A DNA stretch of 64,000 bases, from assembly GCA_013076295.1 (NCBI GenBank), contig RQOL01000660.1:1984001-2048000 (forward strand). Direction: 5' to 3'. This DNA is from Sanderia malayensis (taxonomy: Eukaryota; Cnidaria; Scyphozoa; Semaeostomeae; Pelagiidae). Shown here in pieces: positions 20,554 through 31,237 of this stretch (position 1 is its first letter; each line of letters opens with the position of its first letter). The notes beneath the pieces are model-generated. The model had not been told where the DNA came from, did no database searches, and saw nothing but the letters and a program-made list of their open reading frames with translations. The position numbers and the translations under genes are program-made.

Positions 20554-22146
20554 TCACAAATTATCTTCTTGCACCGTATTTTCTCTGTTTAACTCTCCTT
20601 CGAATATGCAGGGAACATGGTTGAATTTAGCAAGAAGATATTCATTGAAGAAGGTGGACACATTCTTCAGACATACAGGCAGATTGGCATGTCTGTGAAT
20701 GAAGATGTAATACACAGGCAATGCAGATAACATAAGGGCAAAACTTATACTCGACTCGACAGGCATTTTAACAAAAGGCACAATGACAAGCAACAAAGCA
20801 GTTGCACTGGTGAATAACGGATTAATCAACCAAACCTTGAATGGCCTATCAAACTCTGGCCTTCGTATCCTCATTAAAACAACACTGAATATAGCAAGAA
20901 AATATTGTACCCACAGAGCACAGGAGAAAATTGTAAGTAGAGATTGCAATTTGTTCCCTGCAATCGCTATCCAAAAAGATGTCAAAAAAAATAATGTCAC
21001 TATTGCAACTACAGGGGTTCGCCTGTTTTTGTGGATAAAGCAGAGTGGGTATGGCAGTTGGCCCTCTCTTGCTGCTGACAATATCATTCTTGGAAATAAA
21101 AACATATTGGCATTTAAGCATCCAAAGGCCGAAAGTGTAACTGCAATTGGAATTACTATGGCACCTTTTCTGCCAAGAATCTTCTCCACGAAAGTTATAC
21201 CTATAGTCGTAGATCGACCTGCCTCTTTATGAGACAAAACTGAAACAAAAGCCAAGTTGGTCAGCACATAGAAGCATATGACAAAAGGAATGCCAGTGAT
21301 GATTGACAACCACAAATTCCTCTTCATGTTCTTGAGCTCTTCAATTAGGATTGTTACCTCGCCCCAACCCTCGTACGACCACAATGCGTTGTAGAAAGCG
21401 AGTCCAAAGCCACCAAAGTCAAATGAATGCTGAGTATTGTTGAACATAACCAAGTAGTTGCTTGTATGGCCTACTCCTATTTGCCATGCTCCAAGAACAA
21501 CCAAAAACATGACAGCTATTGTTTGCACAATAGTAAATATAACTTGTGTTTTGCTGGCAAATGAAATACTGAAAATGTTGATCAAAGATGGAATTAGGAC
21601 GAATAGAGTTGCAATGGACTTCATAACCCATGTCCCTTCTGTTGTTTCCAGATCATAAAAAAACCAAGTGATATTCTCGCCAATTACAACTGCTACAATA
21701 GCGCAGTCAATTGGTATCATGACGAGAGATTTGGTCCAAATTGTAAAGAAACCAGCCAGATCACCGTACGCTTCCAAAATGAACAAATATGTCCCGCCCA
21801 CTTTGCCGTACATGCAGGCCAATTCACAGTAGCACAGGGCACCAAACAGGCAGGGTATACCAGCTAATATCCATATCACAATTGCCATTCCCATGTTGTT
21901 GGTCTCTCTTGCAACCAAGGCTGGTGACACAAATATTCCTGATCCAAATAATATGCCAACAATGAACACGAAGGCGTGTTTGAAACCGAGGCTCCTTCTT
22001 AGCGGTTTCCCTCCTGCTACCATGGTTCCTCCGTAGCTTTTTGATGACGACAATGATCTAATAATCGGTAGACTTTCATTGAATGAATCCTTTTTCTCAT
22101 AACTGATGTTGAAGAACCCTTCATTATTTTGTTGTGAATTATCCAT
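20554..22146 (-). CDS. SLC7-like amino-acid transporter, array unit 5
   Basis: Intact 530-aa transporter. The frame is open 14 codons further upstream to an ATG at 22188, but an acceptor (AG 22179-22178) lies inside that extension, so I choose the MDNSQQ start at 22146. With the donor at 22487 the leader intron is only 310 bp, the shortest in the array. Motifs: GSGIFVSP in TM1, ALWSYEGWGEV in TM6, SAAREGQLP. It combines the SKSYGGTM...GGKPL N-tail with the class B loop (MIPIDCAIVAVVIGENI), the latter shared word for word with unit 6. The cysteine in PIDCA is in a membrane segment, not in the external loop position used for heavy-chain linkage. Confidence 0.92.
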   Translation of the reverse strand: MDNSQQNNEGFFNISYEKKDSFNESLPIIRSLSSSKSYGGTMVAGGKPLRRSLGFKHAFVFIVGILFGSGIFVSPALVARETNNMGMAIVIWILAGIPCLFGALCYCELACMYGKVGGTYLFILEAYGDLAGFFTIWTKSLVMIPIDCAIVAVVIGENITWFFYDLETTEGTWVMKSIATLFVLIPSLINIFSISFASKTQVIFTIVQTIAVMFLVVLGAWQIGVGHTSNYLVMFNNTQHSFDFGGFGLAFYNALWSYEGWGEVTILIEELKNMKRNLWLSIITGIPFVICFYVLTNLAFVSVLSHKEAGRSTTIGITFVEKILGRKGAIVIPIAVTLSAFGCLNANMFLFPRMILSAAREGQLPYPLCFIHKNRRTPVVAIVTLFFLTSFWIAIAGNKLQSLLTIFSCALWVQYFLAIFSVVLMRIRRPEFDRPFKVWLINPLFTSATALLLVIVPFVKMPVESSISFALMLSALPVYYIFIHRHANLPVCLKNVSTFFNEYLLAKFNHVPCIFEGELNRENTVQEDNL

Positions 22147-22177
22147 TTTTGAATCAAACGCAGGTGCTAGGCCACAG

Positions 22178-22487
22178 CTGCAAGTCAAGAAATCAAGTCA
22201 ACTTGTTAAAGATATAATTGATTATGGCATATTTTTATACTTTAAAATTATCTTGACTGCAATTGTAACTCTTAATGAAAATTGTGATTATGTGATTATG
22301 AGGAATTTCAAAAACTATGCCCCGAGGTTGGTTTTCTGAAAAAAGGGTGTTTTGTTGGTTGCACTTTCCCACGCAAAATTCACGGCAAGCTCTTTAATGC
22401 ATGACTTAGTCCAAGGCTCAGTCTGTCCCACTTATCATAATTTCGAATAATATAAAAAACAGTGAAGAGAAGACAGAATGGACTTAC
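22178..22487 (-). other. Leader intron of unit 5
   Basis: Acceptor cttgcag, donor gtaagt; the shortest leader intron (310 bp). The exon side upstream (22488 to about 22525) carries the conserved ...gaaaaagaaag leader end. Confidence 0.55.
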
Positions 22488-24591
22488 CTTTCTTTTTCTT
22501 GCAATGTAAAGCAACTAGTGAAGGTTGACTCAGTTTCGTTGGTGTCCAATTTAAACAAAATCAAAAGATACGTGGCTCAGATGCATGTAACAAAGAAAAT
22601 GCAAAAACTCGGACCAAACAAGATATTACATAGGCTGCTGGTCAGCATCTTCGCGGTAAGGACTGGAAACAAAGGCACAATAGAGATAAGCACAATATGA
22701 ACTCAGATACATTTACCACAAACTATTTCGTTGAGAGAAATGCTTTTCAAATAACTAAACTGCAAGAAAAGGCTTCAAAGGATTTTGAAAATCCCCACAA
22801 AAAATTATCGTTGCGTAACCTTTTAATTCAAGCAACAGATATAACAGCATCATTGTCAATTTCAGTTTTGAAACTAAATTACGTTCACTATCGACAGAGG
22901 CACAGATTTTAATTGTTTATGAATTTAAACTTGTTTTTCGTTTATAAACCATTCTACCACCCTAGAGTCTTGAATGCCAGTTGCGTCTCTTTAGCTTGCT
23001 TTTACATCAACCAAGAAAATATTTTACAATGTCATTGCAATGTCCTTCTGTAGTGTGAAGCTGTTGTAGGGAAGACTACACCCCCAAAACTCTTTCGCAT
23101 GCGTATCTATTTCTGGCCCTACCGGAACAATTGCACCTTGAACTGGTTTCAGGTCAGTAAAATCGCAAATAACATCAAAAATATCAAGAAAAACAACGAT
23201 TAGAAAGTCGCAAACGGTTTACTACTTTCGATGCCCGGGCTCTCGGTCACGTGGGATTATAAAATATAAATGAGGACCAAAAATATAAAACGTTAAAATG
23301 CCATGAAAAATTAAAAAACTTCCTAAGCCTCAAGTTATCAAGCCTAGGGAATACAAAGAAATGAAATAGAAATCTTCATAATTTCTCATTAACTTCGGGT
23401 GTTTAAGTTAAAAGTTTTCAATTTTTTTACGTTTCAAAAACCCAGTACTGAACTTTTTAACTCTTCGAAGAGCCGACAACAACTTTCTTATAAAAAACTT
23501 TCTTGTAAAAAATGTGTATTCGCGGTGATAAATTATTCGGTTTTGAAAAGTTCCTTAATAATTTTGTTTTTAGTAGCACAAGTTCTTTAAATGCTGAAGA
23601 GTCTCTATTTGTGGTCCTCTTGTAAAAAAAATTTTTTTGAAAGCATTAGCCATCATGCACGAGTTACCTGTCCAAATTTGGAAGCGAACGTTCGAAAATT
23701 GTCAACTTCCAACTTTATGTCGATAAGCCAATGTTGGATCCCGAAAGCTGATTAACGCATGACTTAGTCCAAGATCCGGCCTAACTTTCTTATCATTATT
23801 GATTAGCATTGTGAATAAAATAGAAAATAGTAAAGAATAGGCAGGATAGACTTACCATGGTACTTTGGCTCAAGCTCAGCAAGCATTCGTGAATAACAAA
23901 CATGCCTGTCGTTTAAACGCATGTTGCAATAAAAATATGAAAATTACAGAAGACATTGCATAGGCCGACCATAGCATCAGTTTAGCCCTGGGGAAATTTA
24001 AAACAATTTATTTGGCGAAAAAGCATTATAACGTGAAGAATTTCGACAATTTACTACAATATTCGTTTGCAATTTACAGGAAAACAATCAATAGAGAGAT
24101 AAAAATGTGTCAATGCTTGTCCAAATTAACAAAAGATTTGAACCAAGAAATTTGCAAGCTTCTTTTGTCTCTCAGTTCACTTTTCGTTTATTCAGATTTA
24201 GCCTCATATAGAGCGAGACAAAGGACATCCAGGCCTTGTAGACACAAGATCTTAACTGGTTCAAATTGAACAAACAATTAAACTTCTTTGAATATCTTAG
24301 TTGACAATTCCAAAAAAAGTAAATTTTCACGAAAAAATCGAATGTGATTAACATAAAAGTCTATAAGAAGACTTGAAGTAAAGCTTAAGCAAATGCTGTC
24401 TATCCACGATACAAGGATATATTCGTTGTCCCACAAAGTAAAGCACAACTTACTACACAAAGAGATGTTCTATAACGAGAAAATAATCCTGAAATCATAA
24501 AAAATGAAAACATTGACATTTAACGCTTCTTTAAAACCATCAAAAGAGTATACATGGGCAGGAAAGAAGAGAAGATAAAAATGTGTTTCAG
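22488..24591. other. Spacer between unit 5 leader and unit 6
   Basis: No gene is supported. It contains a CACGTG at 23248-23253 and a type III leader donor at 23855-23854. From about 23400 it follows the sequence found at 260-1440 and 19360-20550. Confidence 0.5.
23248..23253. promoter_or_regulatory. Conserved CACGTG E-box
   Basis: Context ggtcacgtggga, about 760 bp upstream of the unit 5 leader donor and next to a TATAAAATATA-like stretch. Confidence 0.3.
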
Positions 24592-26187
24592 TCACAAATT
24601 ATCTTCTTGCACCGGATTTTCTCTGTTTAACTCCCCTTCGAATATGCAGGGAACAAGGTTGAATTTAGCAAGAAGAAATTCATTGAATAAGGTGGAAGCA
24701 TTCTTCACACATACAGGCAGATTGTCATGTCTGTGAATGAAGATGTAATAAACAGGCAATGCAGATAACATAAGGGCAAAACATATGCTCGACTCGACAG
24801 GCATTTTAACAAACGGCACAATGACAAGCAACAAAGCAATTGCACTGGTGAATAACGGATTAATCAACCAAACCTTAAATGGCCTATCAAACTCTGGCCT
24901 TCGTATTCTCATCAAAACAACACTGAATATTGCCAGAAAATATTGTACCCACAGAGCGCAGGAGAAAATTGTAAGTAGAGATTGCAATTTGTTCCCTGCT
25001 ATCGCTATCCAAAAAGATGTCAAAAAAAATAATGTCACTATTGCGACTATGGGGGTTCTCTTATTTTTGTGGATAAAGCAGAGTGGGTATGGCAGTTGGC
25101 CCTCTCTTGCTGCCGACAATATCATTCTTGGAAATAAAAACATATTGGCATTCAAGCATCCAAAGGAAGAAAGTGCGACTGCAATCGGAATTACCATGGC
25201 ACCTTTTCTGCCAAGAATCTTCTCCACGAAAGTTATACCTATAGTCGTAGATCGACCTGCCTCTTTATGAGACAAAACTGAAACAAAAGCCAAATTGGTC
25301 AGCACGTAGAAGAATATGACAAAAGGGATGCCAGTGATGATTGACGACAACAAATTCTTCTTCATGTTCTTGAGTTCTTCAATGAGGATTGTCACCTCGC
25401 CCCAACCCTCGTACGACCACAATGCATTGTAAAAAGCGAGTCCAAAGCCACCAAAGTCAAATGAATGCTGAGTGTTGTTGAACATTACCAAGTAGTTGCT
25501 TGTATGGCCTAGTCCTACCTGCCATGCTCCAAGAGCAACCAAAAACATGACAGCTATTGTTTGCACAATAGTAAATATCATTTGTGTTTTCCTGGCAAAT
25601 GAAATACTGAAAATGTTGATCAAAGATGGAATTAGGACGAATAGAATTGCAATAGACTTCATAACCCATGTCCCTTCTGTTGTTTCCAGATCATAAAAAA
25701 ACCAGGTGATATTCTCGCCAATTACAACTGCTACAATAGCGCAGTCAATTGGTATCATGACGAGAGATTTGGTCCAAATTGTAAAGAAACCAGCTAGATC
25801 ACCGTACGCTTCCAAGATGAACAAATATGTCCCGCCTACTTTGCCGTACATGCAGGCCAATTCACAGTAGCACAGGGCACCAAACAGGCAGGGTATACCA
25901 GCTAATATCCATATCACAATTGCCATTCCCATGTTGTTGGTCTCTCTTGCAACCAAGGCTGGTGACACAAATATTCCTGATCCAAATAATATGCCAACAA
26001 TGAACACGAAGGCGTGTTTGAAACCGAGGCTCCTTCTTAGCGTTTTCCCGCCTGCAGCCAAGGCTCCCCCGTAGTTTATTGATGATGACGACAACGATCT
26101 AATAATCGGTAAACTTTCATTGGATGAATCGTTCTTCTCATAACTGATGTTGAAAAATCCTTCATTATTTTGTTGTGAATTATCCAT
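24592..26187 (-). CDS. SLC7-like amino-acid transporter, array unit 6
   Basis: Intact 531-aa transporter. An ATG five codons upstream (26202) is in the same exon and in frame; I prefer 26187, which begins MDNSQQ like the other copies. N-tail of the GGALAAGGKTL type, class B loop nearly identical to unit 5, TM6 ALWSYEGWGEV, then an unusual ELKNMKKNLLSS where others read MKRNLWLS. Acceptor AG is at 26220-26219 and the leader donor at 27768. The 1550-bp intron is mostly a LINE fragment on the same strand. Confidence 0.92.
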   Translation of the reverse strand: MDNSQQNNEGFFNISYEKNDSSNESLPIIRSLSSSSINYGGALAAGGKTLRRSLGFKHAFVFIVGILFGSGIFVSPALVARETNNMGMAIVIWILAGIPCLFGALCYCELACMYGKVGGTYLFILEAYGDLAGFFTIWTKSLVMIPIDCAIVAVVIGENITWFFYDLETTEGTWVMKSIAILFVLIPSLINIFSISFARKTQMIFTIVQTIAVMFLVALGAWQVGLGHTSNYLVMFNNTQHSFDFGGFGLAFYNALWSYEGWGEVTILIEELKNMKKNLLSSIITGIPFVIFFYVLTNLAFVSVLSHKEAGRSTTIGITFVEKILGRKGAMVIPIAVALSSFGCLNANMFLFPRMILSAAREGQLPYPLCFIHKNKRTPIVAIVTLFFLTSFWIAIAGNKLQSLLTIFSCALWVQYFLAIFSVVLMRIRRPEFDRPFKVWLINPLFTSAIALLLVIVPFVKMPVESSICFALMLSALPVYYIFIHRHDNLPVCVKNASTLFNEFLLAKFNLVPCIFEGELNRENPVQEDNL

Positions 26188-26234
26188 TGTTGAATCGAAC
26201 ACAGTTGGCAGGCCTCAACTGAAATGCAAGAAAT

Positions 26235-27400
26235 AAGTAAGAAGTATAAGTTTGCTACTATTCTTTACAAGGAAGTATCTACGAGTAATTCGAATTTCAG
26301 TAGAATGTTGAGACATTTCGGAAAGGTAAACGGGAAAATTTCCTTCAAAGAATTTGTACACATTCCAACATAAGATTTGCTCCACTCTTTCTTTTGTTGG
26401 AAGCCAGTTTATTTTCAGAAAGTCTTTGGCACTTGAATGTGTTGTATTTTTCATACCAAGCCAGAAACGAATACATTTAATTTGAGCTGTTTGGACTTTT
26501 TTGCTCAGTCACTGTTTAAAGTAAGATACCACAGAGAACAAGCATAATGAAAGTGTGGTTGAATCAGTGCGTTACAGAGCAATCTTCGTAAGCTATAATT
26601 TAGAAAACTTTGCTTCCTGTAAAGGAACGTTAGCCTGCCATTAATTTTACTAAGTGCTTTGATTGCCATTGGCTCTGCAGACAATCGTTCATCGAGAATG
26701 CATGCGAGGTATGTAACTTGTGGATGTTGTTTAATTTGAAAGTGTCCCCTGTTGATGCTTATCTTATTTTTGGATTTACTTTTATTGCGAGAAAACGTTT
26801 ACATTCACTTTTACATTAATATTTACAATCCTTCTAGTTTTGTCTCCTCCTAAGTGTTTTCTTAACTTATTCATTATGAACCAGTCGCAAAGGAAATTAA
26901 AGTTTTTGTTCAAGTGTTCTTCAATTTGGTTTGCATTTTTGTCCCTGAAGATAAGACAAGTATCATCCGCGCACAATAAAATTTTGCAATGCCCTGCGCT
27001 TGGCATATCATTGACATATAGAGAAATACTAAAGGACCAAGTATTGATCCTTTTGGGACAACACATGATAGATTGCCTGGACTAGAGAATTTTTGTCCCA
27101 CATTAACTATCAATTTTCGAGATTTTAAACCATGAAATAGCCTTATCACTAAACCCAATATAAACTAATTTTTCCAAAACGATTTTGTGGTCTATGGTAT
27201 CAAAGGCGGCCTAAAGTTTTTAGCCTCTTTCCTGGAGCCTTTTTTGAAAAGTGGTTTTAATTTGGCCTCTTTGCAGTCATCTGGGAACATTGCTAGCGAA
27301 ATAAATAAATTGAATAGTTCACTGACAGGTTTTGCCAAAAAATGTGCGCCATCTTTAAGATAGTCTTTCTTTATTAAGAAAAGGTTTATATGAAATCTAG
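26235..27400 (-). mobile_element. LINE (CR1/L2/jockey-like) reverse-transcriptase fragment
   Basis: Minus-strand pieces in order: FPDDCKEAKLKPLFKKGSRK (about 27225-27290), DTIDHKIVLEKL with GFSDKAISWF (about 27130-27200), YVNDMPSAGHCKILLCADDT with the catalytic ADD (about 26950-27020), then QVTYLACILDERLS (about 26700), ALSKINGRL, LCNALIQPHF (about 26580) and INWLPTKERVEQI (about 26370-26410). Frameshifts and stops make it dead, and the endonuclease domain is missing. It fills most of the leader intron of unit 6. Confidence 0.8.
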
Positions 27401-27768
27401 ATTTGATTGGCTGAAAAACCTCAAAGAAGCACACTTCTAAAGAATTAACCCAAAACGATAACTTCTGAAGCTTTTATTACTGCAAGTAACTGAAAATTTG
27501 AAAGCAGTTTTCATTTATTTCTATTGAATAAAATATAATTTATTTGCATTGCCCGGTAATAGGTCTTAGTATTAGGAACTTGGCCCGAGGTAGGTGCCTT
27601 CCTAAGAAAGGGTGTGTTCCTCGTTCGACATTTCAGAGTACAACTTTATTCACGCAAATTTCATGGAGAGCTTTTTGATGCATGACCTGGCCCATAGTTC
27701 AGGCTGTTTATCTCATTATAATCAGTTAAAATATAGAAAACAGTGAAAAACAGACAGAGTGGATTTAC

Positions 27769-27810
27769 CTTTCTTTATCTTGCGATGTATAGCAGCTGCC
27801 GAAGGTTGAC
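27769..27810 (-). other. Putative leader exon (3' end), unit 6
   Basis: Conserved ...gataaagaaag followed by gtaaat. The donor's fifth base differs from the usual gtaagt of this leader type. Confidence 0.45.
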
Positions 27811-29606
27811 TCAGTCTTTTTGGTATACAATTTGATCAAAATCAAAAGATACGTGGCTCAGATGAATGTAGCAAACAAAATGCAAAAAATGAGACCAGAC
27901 AAGACATTACATAGGCTGCCGGTCAGTTCTTTCGGCGATAAAGACTGGAAACAAAGCCACAAGAAACATAAGCATATTATGTGAATTCAGATATACTTAC
28001 CACAAAATATTTGATCCTGGCAAAAACTCATTCCAATAACTAAACCTTAGAAAGAGGTTCAATGGATTTTGACAATACGCGTAAAAATTAGCTATCGTTG
28101 CGTAACCTTTCAATTCAAGCAATACAGATAACAGCATCATCATCAATTTCAGTTCTGGAACTAAATTTACGTTCACAATCGACAAAGACACAGACATAAT
28201 TGTTCATGTATTTCAACTTGTTTTCGTTTATAAGCCTTCCTAAAACGCTTGGAAGATAGTAAAGAGTCTTGAATGCCAATTGCGTCTCTTTAGTTTGATT
28301 TTACGTAAACTAAGAGAATATTTCACGACATTATTGCTATGTTGTTCTGTAGTGTGAAGCTGTCGTAGGGAGAGAAAAACCCGCAAACCCCCGTACAAAA
28401 AAACCTGTACAAATGTCGTACACAAAACCCCCTTCGCATGCGTATTTATTTCTGGCCCTACCCGAATAATTGCACCATGAACTGATTTCGCGTCGGTAAA
28501 ATCCCAAATAACATAAAAAATATCAAGAAAAAAACGATTAGAAAGTCGCAAACGGTTTACTGCTTTCGACGCCCGGGCTCTCGGTCACATGGGACTATAC
28601 AATAATGGGGACTAAAAATATAAAACGCAAAAGTTCCATGAAAAATTAAAAAATTGCCAAAGGCTCAAGTTCTCAAACCTATACAAATAATAAAGGAATA
28701 CAAAGTCGAAATGAAAGAGAAATCTTCATAATTTCTTATTAAGCCTCGAGTTTCAAGGTTGGATTTATTAACCCATAGAATTTATCCATGCAAAAATAAT
28801 GGCAAATGGCGAGTTTTTTAACGCATGACTTAGTCCAACGCGCAGCCTGACTTTCTTATCATCATTGATATGGCATTTTGGATCAAATTGTAAATAGTAA
28901 AGAATAGGCAGGACAGACTTATCCTTTCACCCATTTTGATAATATTTTCTTCAAGCAATTAAGCATGGTAACCATGGTACTTTGACTCAAGCGAAGACAG
29001 CATTTGCGAATAACAAACATGATGACTGTTCTTCAAACTATGTTGCAATAAAAATATGAAAATTACAGTGCATAGGCCGACAGAGAAACTTAAAGACAAG
29101 TTATTCAGCAAAGAAAGCATGACAATGTGAAGAATTTCGCTGGAATGCTAAAAGTTTCCACGAAATTCATAAGAAATTTGTGAATTTCTTTGACTCTCAG
29201 CTCAGTTTATTCAGACTCAGGCTCAAAGGTATAGAACGAAACAAAGGGCGTCCCATGTAGATGCAAAATCTCAAATGATTAAAACTGTAAAACAATTAAA
29301 CTACATTGATAATCTTATTTGACAATACCAAAAAGCACAGATTTTCGCGAAAAAATCAAATGCTTGACTTGAAAAAAGTTATAAGTGAAAAGATCAAAAT
29401 AAAGCTTAAGCAAATGCCCACAATCTAAGGATATATTTGTTGTCCCACAAAATACAAGTTGCTAAACAAAGAGTAGATTTTCTTTAAGGAGAACAAAATA
29501 TTGAAATCCTAAAAAAATGATAACATTGCTCTTGAAAGTTTACCTAAAACAGTCAAAGTAGTGAAAAAGAAGGCAGAAAAAGAAGGAAATAAAAAATGTT
29601 TTTAGG
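27811..29606. other. Spacer between unit 6 leader and unit 7
   Basis: No gene is supported. The CACGTG seen in other copies is CACATG near 28588. A decayed type III leader (gataagtc) lies near 28921. The short ORFs at 27997 and 28240 (minus) have no domain. Confidence 0.5.
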
Positions 29607-31202
29607 TCACAAATGATCTGCTGGAACAAAATTGTCTGTGTTTGACTCCCCTTCGAATATGCAGGGAACAAGGTTGAATTTAGCAAGAAGAAATTCATTG
29701 AAGAAGGTGGAGGCATTCTTCACACATACAGGCAGATTGTCATGTCTGTGAATGAAGATGTAATACACAGGCAATGCAGATAACATAATGGCAAAACTTA
29801 TACTCGACTCGACAGGCATTTTCATAAAAGGCACAATGACAAGCAACAAGGCAGTTGCACTGGTGAATAACGGATTAATCAACCAAACCTTGAATGGTCT
29901 ATCAAACTCTGGCCTGCGTATTCTCATCAAAACAACACTGAATATTGCCAGAAAATATTGTACCCACATAGCGCAGGAGAAAATTGTAAGTAGAGATTGC
30001 AATTTGTTCCCTGCTATCACTATCCAAAAAGATGTCAAAAAAAATAATATCAGTATTGCGACTACAGGGGTTCTCTTGTTTTTGTGGATAAAGCAGAGTG
30101 CGTAGGGCAGTTGGCCCTCTCTTGCTGCAGACAGCATCATTCTTGGGAATACAAAAATGGTCGCATTCAAGCACGCAAAGTACGAAAGTGCAACAGCGAT
30201 TGGCATTACAACAGAAGCTTTTCTGCCAAGAATTTTCTCCACGAAATAAGTAGCTGTAGTCGTAGAGCGGCCAATTTCCTTGTGAGAAAGAACTGAAATG
30301 AAAGCAAGGTTGGTTAGAGCGTAGAAGAATATTACAAAAGGAATGCCAGTGATGATTGACAACCATAAATTCCTCTTCATATTCTTCAGTTCTTCAACGA
30401 GGATTGTCACTTCGGCCCAACCCTCGAAAGACCATAATGCATTGTAGAAAGCGAGTCCAAAGCTACCAAAGTCAAATGAATGCTGAGTATTGTTGAACAT
30501 TAACAAGTAGTTGCTTGTATGGCCTAATCCTACTTGCCATGCTCCGAGAACAACCAAAAACATGACAGAGATTGTTTGCACAATGGTAAATATCATTTGT
30601 GTTTTGCTGGCAAATGAAACACTGAAAATGTTGACCAAAGCAGGAATTAAGACGAATAGAATTGCAACGGATTTCATAAGCCAGGTGCCTTCTGTTGTTT
30701 CCAGATCGTAGAAGAACCAGGTGATATTCTCGCCAATTACAACTGCTACAATAGCAGCGCCAATTGGTGTCATGGCGAGAAATTTGGTCCAAACTGTAAA
30801 AAATCCAGCTAAATTACCGTACGCTTCCAAGATGAACAAATATGTTCCACCAGATTTGCCGTACATGCAGGCCAATTCACAGTAGCAAAGGGCACCAAAC
30901 AGGCAGGGTATACCAGCTAATACCCATATCACAATTGCCATTCCCATGTTGTTGGTCTCTCTTGCAACCAGGGCCGGTGACACAAATATACCTGATCCAA
31001 ATAATATGCCAACAATGAACACGAAGGCGTGTTTGAAACCGAGGCTCCTTTTTAGCGTTTTCCCGCCTGAAGCCAAAGCTCCCCCGTAGTTTCCTGATGA
31101 TGACGACAACGATCTAATAATCGGTAAACTTTCATTGGATGAATCGTTCTTCTCATAACTGATGTTGAAAAATCCTTCAATATTTTGTTGTGAATTATCC
31201 AT
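29607..31202 (-). CDS. SLC7-like amino-acid transporter, array unit 7
   Basis: Intact 531-aa transporter, the most central copy and not part of the obvious pairwise duplications. N-tail SSGNYGGALASGGKTLKRS, GSGIFVSP in TM1, class B loop with MTPIGAAIVAVVIGENI, TM6 ALWSFEGWAEV (GWA where all other copies read GWG), SAAREGQLP, C-tail ending FVPADHL. No loop cysteine. The acceptor AG at 31239-31238 is supported; the donor at 32342 (gtaatt) is a weaker match to the leader consensus, giving a possible 1105-bp intron. Confidence 0.92.
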   Translation of the reverse strand: MDNSQQNIEGFFNISYEKNDSSNESLPIIRSLSSSSGNYGGALASGGKTLKRSLGFKHAFVFIVGILFGSGIFVSPALVARETNNMGMAIVIWVLAGIPCLFGALCYCELACMYGKSGGTYLFILEAYGNLAGFFTVWTKFLAMTPIGAAIVAVVIGENITWFFYDLETTEGTWLMKSVAILFVLIPALVNIFSVSFASKTQMIFTIVQTISVMFLVVLGAWQVGLGHTSNYLLMFNNTQHSFDFGSFGLAFYNALWSFEGWAEVTILVEELKNMKRNLWLSIITGIPFVIFFYALTNLAFISVLSHKEIGRSTTTATYFVEKILGRKASVVMPIAVALSYFACLNATIFVFPRMMLSAAREGQLPYALCFIHKNKRTPVVAILILFFLTSFWIVIAGNKLQSLLTIFSCAMWVQYFLAIFSVVLMRIRRPEFDRPFKVWLINPLFTSATALLLVIVPFMKMPVESSISFAIMLSALPVYYIFIHRHDNLPVCVKNASTFFNEFLLAKFNLVPCIFEGESNTDNFVPADHL

Positions 31203-31237
31203 TTTTCAATCAAACTTTCATAGTTGCTGAGCGAAGC

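Noticed and set aside
20783..21232. Plus-strand ORFs of up to 161 codons inside each transporter, conserved between copies
   Set aside because: Antisense shadows of the coding exon; conservation follows from the transporter sequence.
22147..22188. Upstream ATG extending unit 5 by 14 residues
   Set aside because: The extension crosses the splice acceptor at 22178 and is absent in other copies.
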